64,000 nt of DNA from assembly GCA_021613535.1 (NCBI GenBank), contig CP075496.1, positions 12,400,001-12,464,000 of the forward strand, read 5' to 3'. The notes beneath the pieces were generated by a model. That model worked only from the letters and a program-made list of their open reading frames with translations, had not been told where the DNA came from and did no database searches. This DNA is from Adineta vaga (lineage: Eukaryota; Rotifera). This document shows positions 37,107-47,619 of the stretch, one piece after another. Position 1 is the stretch's first letter; each line of letters starts with the position of its first letter. The position numbers and the translations under genes were made by a program.

Positions 37107-38147
37107 AAGTTTTCTCTCAAAAGATAATTCTTATATTGGTGAAGATTTGTTCTTATGCATTATTCCGGTCTTTGTTGTGCATTGTATTTCTTCTTATTAA
37201 GAGTGATAATTCTTGTCTTGATAAAAAAAATTGTGATTTCAATTTAGTTATGAAAAAAAAATGCTATTTCTTATCGCTTAATCTCGTTTATTATCATTTT
37301 TTGTATATCTCTTCTTCTTTTTCTTTTTCTTGCTTTACTAAAATCAATATCTATTCGTTTTTTTACTTTAATAAAACATATACACTTATTATTATATTCT
37401 CGCATCAACAGTTGTATTAAATGTCGTATAAATAACGAGTATATCGTGGAAAATCCATGTAGTGAAAGATGATCAACATTAAAAGAAGACTTGTTAGCAG
37501 TAGGAAAATATCAAAAGAATGTAAATAAGTAAATAATGATGAAGATTGAACAGAACGATTAAATGTAAAAGAATAATTTATATTTGAAATAAGTTTTTTC
37601 ATTGAATTGAGATTCTTCGCGCATATTATTCTGAATCTAAGTTTTTATAATCTATTCATCTTTCAATAGTTCATATAATTTTACATGAAACCCTGAAAAA
37701 ATATCACCTGTAGAGAATTCATTTTGTCGTTTATATTTAGTGACATCTTGAAAACCACACATATATCAGTGTCGCTACCATATGTCATTTTATAAACTCT
37801 CTGAAAAAACTGCCGTCTACTCATTTAGTTATGAGTGTTTCTAACGATAATATTGGTTCTTTTATCTAACATGTTCTCTGTTACATATTTACACAGTAGA
37901 TGTCAGTTTTAGTAATTCATAAAAAATATTTTGTTGTTATGTTCGCTTATTTCTTTTACTAATATGATTCATCGGAATATATACATTTTCTTTTTGAGTA
38001 TTACATTCTGTTAACAGTAACAGGAAGAAGAGAGAATATTTGATTACTTATAATTATTTTATTTTGATGCATATAGAAAAAAAATGTTGAAAAACACAGT
38101 GTTTTTTAATTTTAGATAGTCGCTGTCTTGATCTATATTATTTTTTT
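37107..38147. other. Intergenic, no gene recognised
   Basis: About 1 kb of T-rich sequence with no exon-like block, between the CFAP97-domain gene and synaptogyrin. A TTTAATTTTAG acceptor-like site lies about 33 bp before the synaptogyrin ATG. Confidence 0.5.
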
Positions 38148-38992
38148 ATGAATCCATCGATGGAACCACAAGCATTTGGTGCTGGTCGAGCTGGATCAGC
38201 ATTTGATCCGATAGAATTTTTGAAAAAACCTCAAGTTATTTTACGAATTGTTGCCTGGGTATATTTCCATGAACTGAGTAACTTTTATCGGAATTAATCT
38301 TGTTTTTATTTTATAGGTTTTCGCTATTATTGTATTTGCATGTATTGCCCAAGAGGGATACGCGAATAATATATGTCGATATAATGAATCGAATGCTTGT
38401 GGATATGGTGTTGCTATAGGTGTTATTGCATTTCTCTTAACAATAGCATTCACTGGACTCGATGTTTATTTTCCGAATATTTCGAATATAAAAACACGTA
38501 GAACGATTGTTATTGCTGAATTAGCTATATCAGGTAGAAATGTTTCATATGAATTATTTGTTTAAAAATTAGATAATACTTTAGGAATATTGACTTTCTT
38601 ATGGTTCATTGGATTTTGTTATTTAGCTGATCAATGGCGACAAGAAGATCAAAAAGATTTACTAGGATGGAATGGTCGTAACAGTGTTCAAGCAGCTATT
38701 GCTTTTTCTTTCTTTTCAGTTATCATTTGGGTAATACTTTGATTTTTAATCATATTCATAGAAATTATGATCTTGTTTTGTCTACTTCTAGGGTGCACTA
38801 GTATTTTTTACATTTCGTCGTTATCGTGAAGGTGTATCAAATTTATTTAGTTCAGGTTATGAAGATCATTCAACAGGTGGTGGACAAACGTATGCTGGAT
38901 ATCCAGCAGCTGGCAATACAGGTAGCTTTTCTCAACCACCTTTTACAGCAACTCAACAAGCAGAGTCGAATTATCAACCACCTACATATTAA
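38148..38992 (+). CDS. SYNGR: Synaptogyrin
   Basis: Four exons (38148-38258, 38317-38533, 38585-38730, 38792-38992) give 224 residues. The N terminus (GSAFDPIEFLKKPQVILRIV) and the MARVEL-type four-helix core (VFAIIVFACIAQEGY, CGYGVAIGVIAFLLTIAF, ILTFLWFIGFCYLADQW, AIAFSFFSVIIWGALVFFTF) are characteristic of synaptogyrins. The cytoplasmic tail is Tyr/Gly/Pro-rich and ends QPPTY. Synaptogyrins are abundant synaptic vesicle proteins that influence vesicle biogenesis and exocytosis. No frame problems. Confidence 0.93.
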
Positions 38993-40153
38993 TTAAAGAG
39001 ATATTTAAAAAAATCTAAACAAAAATGATCTGTCTTTGTGTAGTATTTCGTTTGTTTTTATTGTTTTGTCTTGTGAATCTCGTCATGAAAGATTTTTCAA
39101 ATTTTTTCTCCTTTTTCTTGAGGGCCAAATATGTGAAACAGTGACACTTCTTTTACTCTTCCTTTCTTGAGAATCTGCGTTATTTATTAGAATCGCTTTC
39201 TTTTCTTTGTGTTCCATGTGAATTATTGAATGAATCAAAGATGAAATGATCCCGGTTAGATTTCAGATTACGATGAAAATCAAAATAAAACACTCGAGAT
39301 TAGTCACATGAGTGTTAGAGAATGAACAAATCACGAAACTCACCGGCATGAGATATTTTAAACAATGATCATTTCATTTTTTTCTATTCTTCGTTATCTC
39401 ACTATTAATTATTGAATGTCTATTCCTTTTATCATTTGTTATATTTTATTCTTAAACAAGACATGAACTATTTCTGCGCATTCACTTGTGTATCCTTTAT
39501 TTATTGTCGTTATTGTGAAGGTATTCATTTTTCTTTAAATATATGTCATTCAATTGTATTACAATGTTGTTCAAATTTCAAGTATTCCCAACGAAAACAA
39601 AATGGACAAGATGAAAAACTTGATGCTGATCGATTAGTGTTCTCTATTTGCTTCAAGTATGAAAGGATTTTTCTTTGCATTGCTGCTCAAGCTTGAAGAA
39701 CAAGGACAAATGACTGGCAGACTGACAAATATATGTTGATAAGAATAAGATATGTGTATTATATTGCAATTCCTGTTGCTTCTTTTTCTTCCTTTCTGCA
39801 ACTCCTACGATTTGAAGAATATTATTATTTGAGTTTGATGATGAAAAAGAAATATTTTGTCAAGAAATAGCTAAGAATCCTTTCTATTCTTAGTCTTCCA
39901 AGTGAAGACATATTGTAGGAAGAAAGAAATAATGTTTTCGTTGATGGGCGACCTCTTCTTCAAACTGCCAGGTAGCTGTGAGAACTTCTAAATAAATCAT
40001 TCCACTGCAATGTGATGATGAAAGTCAAAATCATTTTGAATAACCAACGAATCAAGAATTGATTTTCAGAATACATGAAAATATTGCTGAGATTTTCCTT
40101 CATTACTATTACTTAGAAGAGAGAGATGAATTTTCTTTCATTTTCTTTCGAAT
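38993..40153. other. Intergenic region holding a degraded repeat copy
   Basis: No intact gene. The segment at about 39785-40015 is a decayed copy of the element at 44535-44771 (listed separately). A further open stretch near 39470-39700 has a Cys-rich translation (YCRYCEGIHF, then CHS, QCC) but no start, splice sites or recognisable family. Confidence 0.5.
39785..40015 (+). pseudogene. Degraded copy of the 44.5 kb element
   Basis: Aligns by eye along about 200 bp with 44535-44771, sharing GAAGAATATTATTATTTGA, CAAGA-ATA-CTA-GAATCC, GAAGACAT and CGACCTCTTCTTCAAACTG, with small indels. The frame that is open in the other copy is interrupted here by several stops and shifts (it reads RILLFEFDDEKEIF before breaking), so this copy cannot encode the same protein. 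Confidence 0.7.
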
Positions 40154-42702
40154 TCAAAATCGATCGTTACATGAACATCTTCCTGTTGTATCAAAATGAT
40201 GAATTCGATTTGCATCATGAATAATGATGGTACATTGATGAATTTTAGCGATCAGTTTAATCACTGTATCTAAAAGCAAATGCATATTAGTGTAATGTTG
40301 AATAAACTCAACAAAACCAACTTACGACAATCACCACATATTCTAAGATTTTTCACGATTTGTATGACAGATGGTTTCGGTCGTTGGATTAGTTGCAATG
40401 CAATAGCAAGTCTTTCTGAATGTCCCCATAAGACAGATTCATTGGTTTCATCATGGGCTAATGTTCGTGATACCCAAGACTCGTCACATTGATAGCCATG
40501 TTGAGCAAGTTTTTCTCGTAACTGATCCAATTGATCAGAAATCTCATTTGAAAGAGAATGAGATCGATCATTAACAAGAAAATGCTTGAAAAAAAAAGAT
40601 TAATCTCAAATTGAATCGCTTTTTACTCTAATCTCACCACGAGTTTGCCATTGACAATTGTTGATGATCGACCAGGCGATTTCTTCATTCCGGACTGGCT
40701 CATTTCCATCCGAAGCTCTGATGTTCGGCAAAATTTCCACTTACTCCATAGGTATTGGCCAAAAGAACTGTTGCCGACGAAAGAGCACTTTTATCATTGG
40801 GAAATAATAGTTGAATACGATCAAATATGCTTTGTGATAATTCAGCATTCTTTTTATTCCGTGCACTAGACAACATGGTTACTAAATCCAAGAAATCGAT
40901 TAGAAGTTCAGATGAAAACGTTCACAAATACTTACTATACATATGAATAGACGGAGAATGGTTCTCTTCAAATTCATCAATCAAACGTTGCGCTCGATCA
41001 AATTCAAATGAACGAGCAAAACCATCAATCTATTTCCAAATCAATTAAAAAAGAATACATTTACAGAAACTAAATTACTAACCATACTCGTATATATTTT
41101 TTCTGTTCGTTTTTCTTTAGTAATTCTATTGAAAATATTTTCACCTTCTTCGATTAAACCAGAATGAGAACATGCATTTAATAGACAAACATATAACCAA
41201 CTATCAATCATTTTCATTGGAGTTCGATTGAATAATTCAATTGCTTCTTTGCCTTTTCCATTTAAACCATATGCATGAACTAATTATAGAATTTATTTTC
41301 TAATAAAGATGAGTCAATTGGAGAAAAAGTAAAATTCTCACTTATTGCTGAGAAAGTGACACTATTTGGTTCATTGATCTGGTCAAAAATTCGTTGAGCT
41401 TCGTCTATTGAACCGGATTTCCCCTGAAAGAGTTTTCTAGCATCATTGACTTGCATATTTGATAATACTTACCCACATGTCTACTAATGCAGCTGAATCC
41501 AAATATCATCCATTAGACTCTGAGGAATTTGTTTGACAATTGATTGACATAACGATAAAAATGGATGTTTGCACAGGCATTGATGAGTAGCACAAAGATA
41601 ATTGAATTTCCTTTGATATTTTCTTTTTTCATTCTTTCGAACAATTCTAAAGTCTTTTCTGGTAGATCTTGATCATTATAAGCTTTCATCAATGATCCAT
41701 AAGTAATAACGTTTCGTTCGATTTGTTCAAAGATAATTTCAGCATTGGAAATATGATTACATCGACAAAACATATTGAAAATGGACTGAAGGAGAAGACG
41801 AGATTGAAGAAATTGATGAGGCAGCTGAGAAAAAACTTTCTCTGCTAATATCAATGTTTTATTATCTTTCAATTCAGCACAAGCATTGAAAAATGTTGTT
41901 GTCGTAATCTCATCGGGTTTTTCAATGTCAACATAGAGATCGATAGCTTTTTGTGGCATTTGATGTAAAATATAACCTTTCATCATTGCTGTATAGGTGA
42001 TATTATTCTTGTTGATTTGAGAAAAGAATTGCTCACAAGTAGATATTGACGCATGTTTGATAAGCAACTGTAAGAATGAAGTGGAAACAATCGGGTTCTT
42101 TTGACTATTGATAGAGATGTTCTTCCATAATGTTTGACAGAACTCAAATGATTGATGATCAGATGATTGAGTACAGAGTTTAAATAGAATACTGTAAGTA
42201 TAATTGTTTGGTTGAATTGACATTTGTTCGAACATTTTTAAAGCTTCTTTTGCTCGATTATTTTCTCCAAGACCTAAAATTGATGGAAAAGAAATGAAAT
42301 AATATAATATGATACAGAATAGTTCATATGACCATCGAGCATTGTATTGTACATCACTATTGTTTTGTTCGGTGTTTTAGAGAAAATCTCTTGTGCTATA
42401 TCAATATCATTGCATTTCACTATGAATCAGACAAAAAGAAAACAATCGAAAAAATCAAATGGAAATATTGTTCGAAATAATTCCGTTACTGTATAGACGA
42501 ATGAGATTTGTACGAATGAATTGATTGTTGAGTAAAAGCGGAGATAGTCGGTGATGAATCCTTTTTCCACGTTCAAAATCATTTAAATGAATACATGCTC
42601 GAAGAGCTTGCTAACAATAAGTGAAGTTGTTTGTTTTGGAGAATGAAGATTAAATGAAGCGAGAGCTTTGTTAAATTGTTTTATATCATTAAATTGCTTC
42701 AT
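40154..42702 (-). pseudogene. PPR protein with E/E+ and DYW deaminase domains; frame interrupted
   Basis: Several exons on the minus strand, roughly 750 codons, with intact splice phases between them. The N-terminal part is a series of PPR repeats of plant PLS style (such as NNITYTAMMKGYILHQMPQK, NVITYGSLMKAYNDQDLPEK, LVDMWGKSGSIDEAQRIFDQ). It is followed by a PG-box-like KKSPGRSS, then an E+/DYW region with DRSHSLSNEI, HSERLAIA (HxE at 40414-40422), VKNLRICGDC (CxxC at 40327-40338), HTVIKLIAKI, DANRIHHF, CSC and a terminal DRF. Land-plant DYW proteins of this kind edit organelle RNA by C-to-U deamination. Four single-base frame losses (near 42613, 41559, 41495 and 40722) interrupt an otherwise open reading. 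It is therefore either a decaying gene or a locus with assembly errors. Normal small introns show it is resident. Confidence 0.85.
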
Positions 42703-44837
42703 CTGTAGACCAATGTCGACAAAAGTCGAAGATAAACGACGAAATCGTACTAATATCATCTGAATATAAACGACAACAATGAAATAAAATATTTATTATG
42801 ATAACGAAAGTATTTGGATTGATTTGAAGATATTTATCAAATGTACAATCATGTTGTTTAGATAAATACGAGTATTTTTCTCTAGACAAGTTTAGAATTT
42901 CAAAATGTTTGGAATCTGTTGTATTGTATATTGTTTAAACAATGATCAATGCTTTGGTGATAGAAACCGATGATCTGTTCGATTACAAAAGACATATTTA
43001 ATTAAATCTAAATCAACCGAAAGCAGTTCGAGAGAAAAGAGTCCATGAACGTGTCGAGTCTTTATGAATCCAACAGCGGCGCTATCAACGTAATATAGTG
43101 CTGTTTGGTACACGAAATTTTGGTTCAGTTTGGTGGACTAACGAAAAGTCTTTTTTCCGATAAAAATCAAAATATTGAGATAATTTGATTGAAATTTGTA
43201 CATATAAAACGATGGCTTCTAGCTGAAAAATGTTATTTGCTACTATTAATTCTTTGGAGTTAACGTAATCGTCAATTTTGAAGAAAATTTTGACGTTCGT
43301 TTCGAATAAACCTTTTAGTACACGACGGAGATTCATTGAAAATAGATGTCAATGAAAATGAAACTAGTATTCGTTTGGATGAAAAAATTGTTCTTGGCTA
43401 GTCGATCGAAAGCAAAATAAATCGAGTTGGGAAAAAAGAAAAGAGAAGAAAAGAAAATATTTGAGAACTAAGATGATTGGTTGACATTCTGGACATATGC
43501 CAATAAGTGAAGGTACGAGACGTCGCTCTATTCTTGTCATTACTTCATTACAGAGCTATCTCAATAATCAAAAATATTAGCTAATGAACATCTAAATACC
43601 CTAAAAATATGAAATATTTCGTCATGCTTTACTTATATCTGTTGTTGCTAATGAACCTAGCTCGTCGAAAATTGAACTATTGATAGACTTATTAAAATCT
43701 TCAATGAATAATGATAAAGTGGAATGGCTTATATTATGTTCTATTGAGAAGGACTTTCTATTATTAACGCGTCTTCCGACGCTTTTCTTATGATAGATAT
43801 ACATTCAACGAAAAGGTTTTATACAAATTCAATTATAACTTTATAAATACCCAGTCTCTCGACCATCAGACCTGCACAATATTTCTACTTTCTCAGTTCG
43901 TCTTTCGTCTTCGATCGACAAACTCACGGGATTACATGTGTTATTTGTCGATGAGTTTCATATGATTTCTTTAAAATATAACTCTTCGTCAAAAGTGCTC
44001 AATAATAAAGACATTTTTCGAGTAATAACCATGATCATAGTTTTTGTAAACATAGTTGACTATCAAATATCAATGATGAAAGTATCAGTTGCTTTTGTCT
44101 TATACTAAAATAACAGGACATTAATTCTATCATGACAACATAGAGACATTCTGCAACTGATTAATCTTTCTTACAATATGTAAAGAAGGTTTGTTTCTTT
44201 AATGAACTGTTTCATTTTTCCTCTTTATAACGAATGTAAGAAAACTTTGGTAAAACTGAATAAATTTAATAAGAGTTACCTGTGTTAGAAAAAATGATCG
44301 CAAACAATGTATAATTCTACAAATAGACTATGTCTTCATACAATAGCATAGTGCAAAGTCTTCAATCTTAGGCATTAGTATATAAAATAACTGTTTTGAC
44401 GCATTCAATCAATCTAATATGTATTTTATTCTACTATAATGAAACTGCATGATAGAACATTGTTCATAGAGCTCTTTTTTTATCAGTAATTTTTTACTTT
44501 TTCGCGTATTCTATAGTTACTTGTCTTTCTCTTCCGCTGTTTGTCTACAAATTGTACGAATCGAAGAATATTATTATTTGAATTGAATGATGAAAGAGAA
44601 ATATTATTTCAAGATATAACTACGAATCCTTTCACTATTCTTATTCTTTCAGATGAAGACATTGCCTGGAGAAAAGAAATCATTTTCTTGTTATCTAGCG
44701 ACCTCTTCTTCAAACTGTTAGGTAATGGTATAGAACTTCCGAATGACTCATTCCATTACGTTGTCAAATAATAATAATATATATTGAATCGATCGGAGAA
44801 TGAATAACAACTTGGTTGAATTAGATTTTGATTGAAA
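42703..44837. other. 2.1 kb region without a recognised intact gene
   Basis: AT-rich. Two short minus-strand frames (43085-43336 and 43622-43804) have no recognisable family. A stretch near 43480-43540 reads on the minus strand as RLVPSLIGICPECQPII without extending into a gene, perhaps a fragment. The 3' part contains the open copy of the duplicated element. Confidence 0.45.
44535..44771 (+). other. Open copy of a duplicated element, unknown coding potential
   Basis: About 75 codons are open, reading RRILLFELNDEREILFQDI, then NPFTILILSDEDIAW and LPNDSFHYVVK, followed by a stop. There is no ATG at the start of the open stretch (the frame begins at a TTG), so it could be an exon, a fragment or a relic. 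A decayed paralogous copy lies 4.7 kb upstream at 39785-40015, on the other side of the PPR-DYW gene. I do not recognise the family. Confidence 0.5.
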
Positions 44838-46713
44838 ATGACTTCACCATTAACGAATAATTCGATTAAACCAATTCGTAAACGACGTTTTAATTCTCCA
44901 AATGAACATATAATGGTTCTCGTTCAAGAATGGTATAATGATGCTAAAGCGAATGGTGCACAAACAATGCGTTGTTATACGAAGGTGCTTGAAGTTATAA
45001 AAGATTATGTAAAAAAAAAGAAACTTCTAAAGATACTCTTTTTTTCTTACATAGGCGTTAAGATCATTAGAAAAGTATCCACTAAGATTAGAAACCGGTT
45101 CTGATTGTCGAATTTTATATGGATTTGGTGAGAAAATTTGTGAAGCAATTGATCAACGATTAAATACAAAGAATAAACCAACTATACCAACGAAAATGTT
45201 ATATAAAACTGTATCAATGTCAAATTTCGATGAAAAAAAAGATTCAATTCCAATTACTCATCTTAGCGATCATGGAGACGATGATAAAATAGTACCTCCA
45301 CCAGCAAAACAACCAAAAATGACAAATAAAACAATTAAGAAAACTAATAGTGCTGGTGCGAAATTATTTACTAATCCAGGTAATTCAACGACACAAGTAA
45401 CAACGATTTCAACCTTACTCGGAATTATTGATTCACCGATGAAAACAACGTTAACTCCACCAAAATCTGTACAAATTTTAAAACCTGGATCATTTCATAT
45501 AACACTCTGTGTTGACAATGCTGAAGCATCAAGATCGACACAAAAAGTTCTACTAGATCATTTAACAAAGAATTCAATTAATTACGATGTAAGAAAATTA
45601 AATATTGGTGATTTTCTTTGGATAGTTCGACGTAAGTTATCGATATATTTAACAATTTTCAATTGAACTTTTTTCTACTTCCATTTAAATAGCTAATGAT
45701 AAGACTTTTAAAGTAGAAGCTATCCTCGATTATATTGTTGAACGTAAACGATTGGATGATCTTTCAAAAAGTATCATCGATGGAAGATATAATGAACAAA
45801 AAGTATGTTCATTGAAGAAAAAGAATGAAAAGTTCAATGAATCTTTTTAGTTTCGATTAAAACAATGTGGTATTACAAATTTAATATATTTAGTAGAAAG
45901 TTTAAAGAATACGAATAATCCCGGAATATTAACACCAGCTGCACTTAATCAAGCGATTGTAAATACTCAGGTAGATGAACTCTTTTCATGACAAACAATT
46001 ATCCAACAATTCATATTTAGATTGCTGAAGATTTTTTCGTTCGTGAAGTTTCAAATCCTGTCGAAATGGCGAATTATTTAATAACAATGACAAAATATCT
46101 TATCAATCATTTCAAAGTAATTAATGTTCATTTTGTTTTTCATCTTAACATGTTATTCTTCTAGGATAAAACATTGCATATATTGAATGATACTGATATG
46201 AGTAATAATTATAAAACATCTTTCAATGATCTAGATCATTATGTTATGATGTTTGATTCATTTAATTCCGGTGTAGTTAAAAGCAAGGTTTGAATAGAAA
46301 TTTTTGTTTTCTTTTTGAAAAATGAAACTTAAATTTAGCCGCCAACGGTTAAAGAAATGTTTGCTCGTGCTCTTATGCAAATAGCTGGTATGTCAGTAGA
46401 CAATGTTTTAGCATTGACTGAAGTTTATCCAACGCCAGCAAAGTAAATAATAACGTAAAAAAGAAAGAGCAAAGAAAGAAAACGTCATGCCTTGAATTTA
46501 CATGTAGACTTCTTCAAGCATATCAACAATGTTCCAATGACAAAGAACGGAAACTAATGTTATCATCAATAAAAAAGATTACGAGTAATCGGTATGATGA
46601 CGTTGATTATTTCATTTTGATAAATTGATTTTGTTTACATTTCTATTAGAAAATTGGGCAAAGTTCTAAGTACAGCAATTGAAATGCTCTTCAACAATAT
46701 TTCATATCAATGA
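44838..46713 (+). CDS. MUS81: Crossover junction endonuclease MUS81
   Basis: About nine exons, frame-consistent, starting [17 protein letters not shown]. The N-terminal HhH-like region includes [13 protein letters not shown] and [16 protein letters not shown] Lys/Thr-rich linker follows, then an XPF-type nuclease core with [28 protein letters not shown] (the ERKxxxD catalytic motif is intact), QKFRLKQCG, and a C-terminal HhH region ([20 protein letters not shown]). MUS81 with EME1/2 cleaves branched DNA such as stalled forks, D-loops and nicked Holliday junctions. Conserved catalytic residues indicate an active enzyme. An acceptor-like AATTAG lies 13 bp before the start. A short SEC20-like gene follows after 144 bp. 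Confidence 0.94.
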
Positions 46714-46857
46714 GAATTCAAAAAAAAAAATCTTTCCATGTATATATTTAAAAAAAAAAGAAGAAAAAGTCAGATGAAATGTTCAAATAGTTTCTTCTCT
46801 TTATTAAAAATGTTAAACGAAAGCGAGGACAAAGAAATTTGATTTATGTTTTAGATT

Positions 46858-47198
46858 ATGCAAGAAGCGAATCGAAATACAGATTTAATATTACAAGCAC
46901 AACAAATATTGAAAGATGCTGATTTACGTGGTATTCAAACATTAGATGTTATCGGTAAATAATGAAAAAGAAGTAAAAGAAAAGGAAATATGAGAATTTA
47001 CATTTAGGTGAATCATCAGTAACAATTTCCAAAACAATTGATAAATATATTCTTAATGAACATCTAATTAATACATCACGGGATTTAATTAATCAATATG
47101 AAAGAAAAGCTAAATATGAAAAATTAATTATTGTCAGTTTACTAGTGATTTTCTTTGCTGCAGCACTTAATATTGTTAAGAAAAGGTTACTTTGGTAA
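46858..47198 (+). CDS. Short SEC20/BNIP1-like tail-anchored SNARE-type protein
   Basis: Two exons (46858-46954, 47008-47198) give only 95 residues: MQEANRNTDLILQAQQILKD, a helical region with ISKTIDKYILNEHLINTS, DLINQYERKAKYEK, and a C-terminal membrane anchor IVSLLVIFFAAALNIVKKRL. The order of SNARE-like helix, R/Y-rich juxtamembrane stretch and hydrophobic tail ending in K-K-R resembles the C-terminal half of SEC20/BNIP1, which acts in Golgi-to-ER membrane fusion. Typical SEC20 proteins are over 200 residues, and the N-terminal part is absent. There is no room for it between MUS81 and this ATG, which sits 3 bp after a TATGTTTTAG acceptor-like site. Another small tail-anchored protein is possible. 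Confidence 0.6.
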
Positions 47199-47619
47199 TC
47201 TTATAGACTAACCTTGATTCTTATTGATATGCATACCTATAAAGAAAACGTCAACAAATAAATTGTTATATTTCGTTTATGTTTTCATCACACTGTTTAT
47301 ACTGTCTATTATTCTATTTATTGTTACGATTACTAACTGCTGCCTTATGTATTGTTCGATAGCGAGGAAAGAAGAAAAGAGAGAAAAGTGTTAAAGTAAT
47401 ATTATTTTTTTAACGATTCAAATTTATAAATATACAAGTGGAAAAGAAAGAGAGGACGATTTTTTCATTTTTTTTTATTCATAAATTTTGTCTGCGTTGA
47501 GAGACACTCGAAACTCCTAAAATCGAAAAGAAAGAAAAAAAGAAAGCGGTAAATGAGTTTTCTATTGTCCATTTCTCCTCTTCCTCGTCCTTTCTCTTTC
47601 TCTTCGCATTTTATTTCAG
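47199..47619. other. Short intergenic region
   Basis: AT-rich with purine runs, no exon. Ends in TTTTATTTCAG directly before the ATG of the next gene. Confidence 0.5.

Noticed and set aside
40154-42702. Plant contamination as source of the PPR-DYW gene
   Set aside because: It uses the same small introns and AT-rich codons as neighbouring animal genes and lies between synaptogyrin and MUS81.
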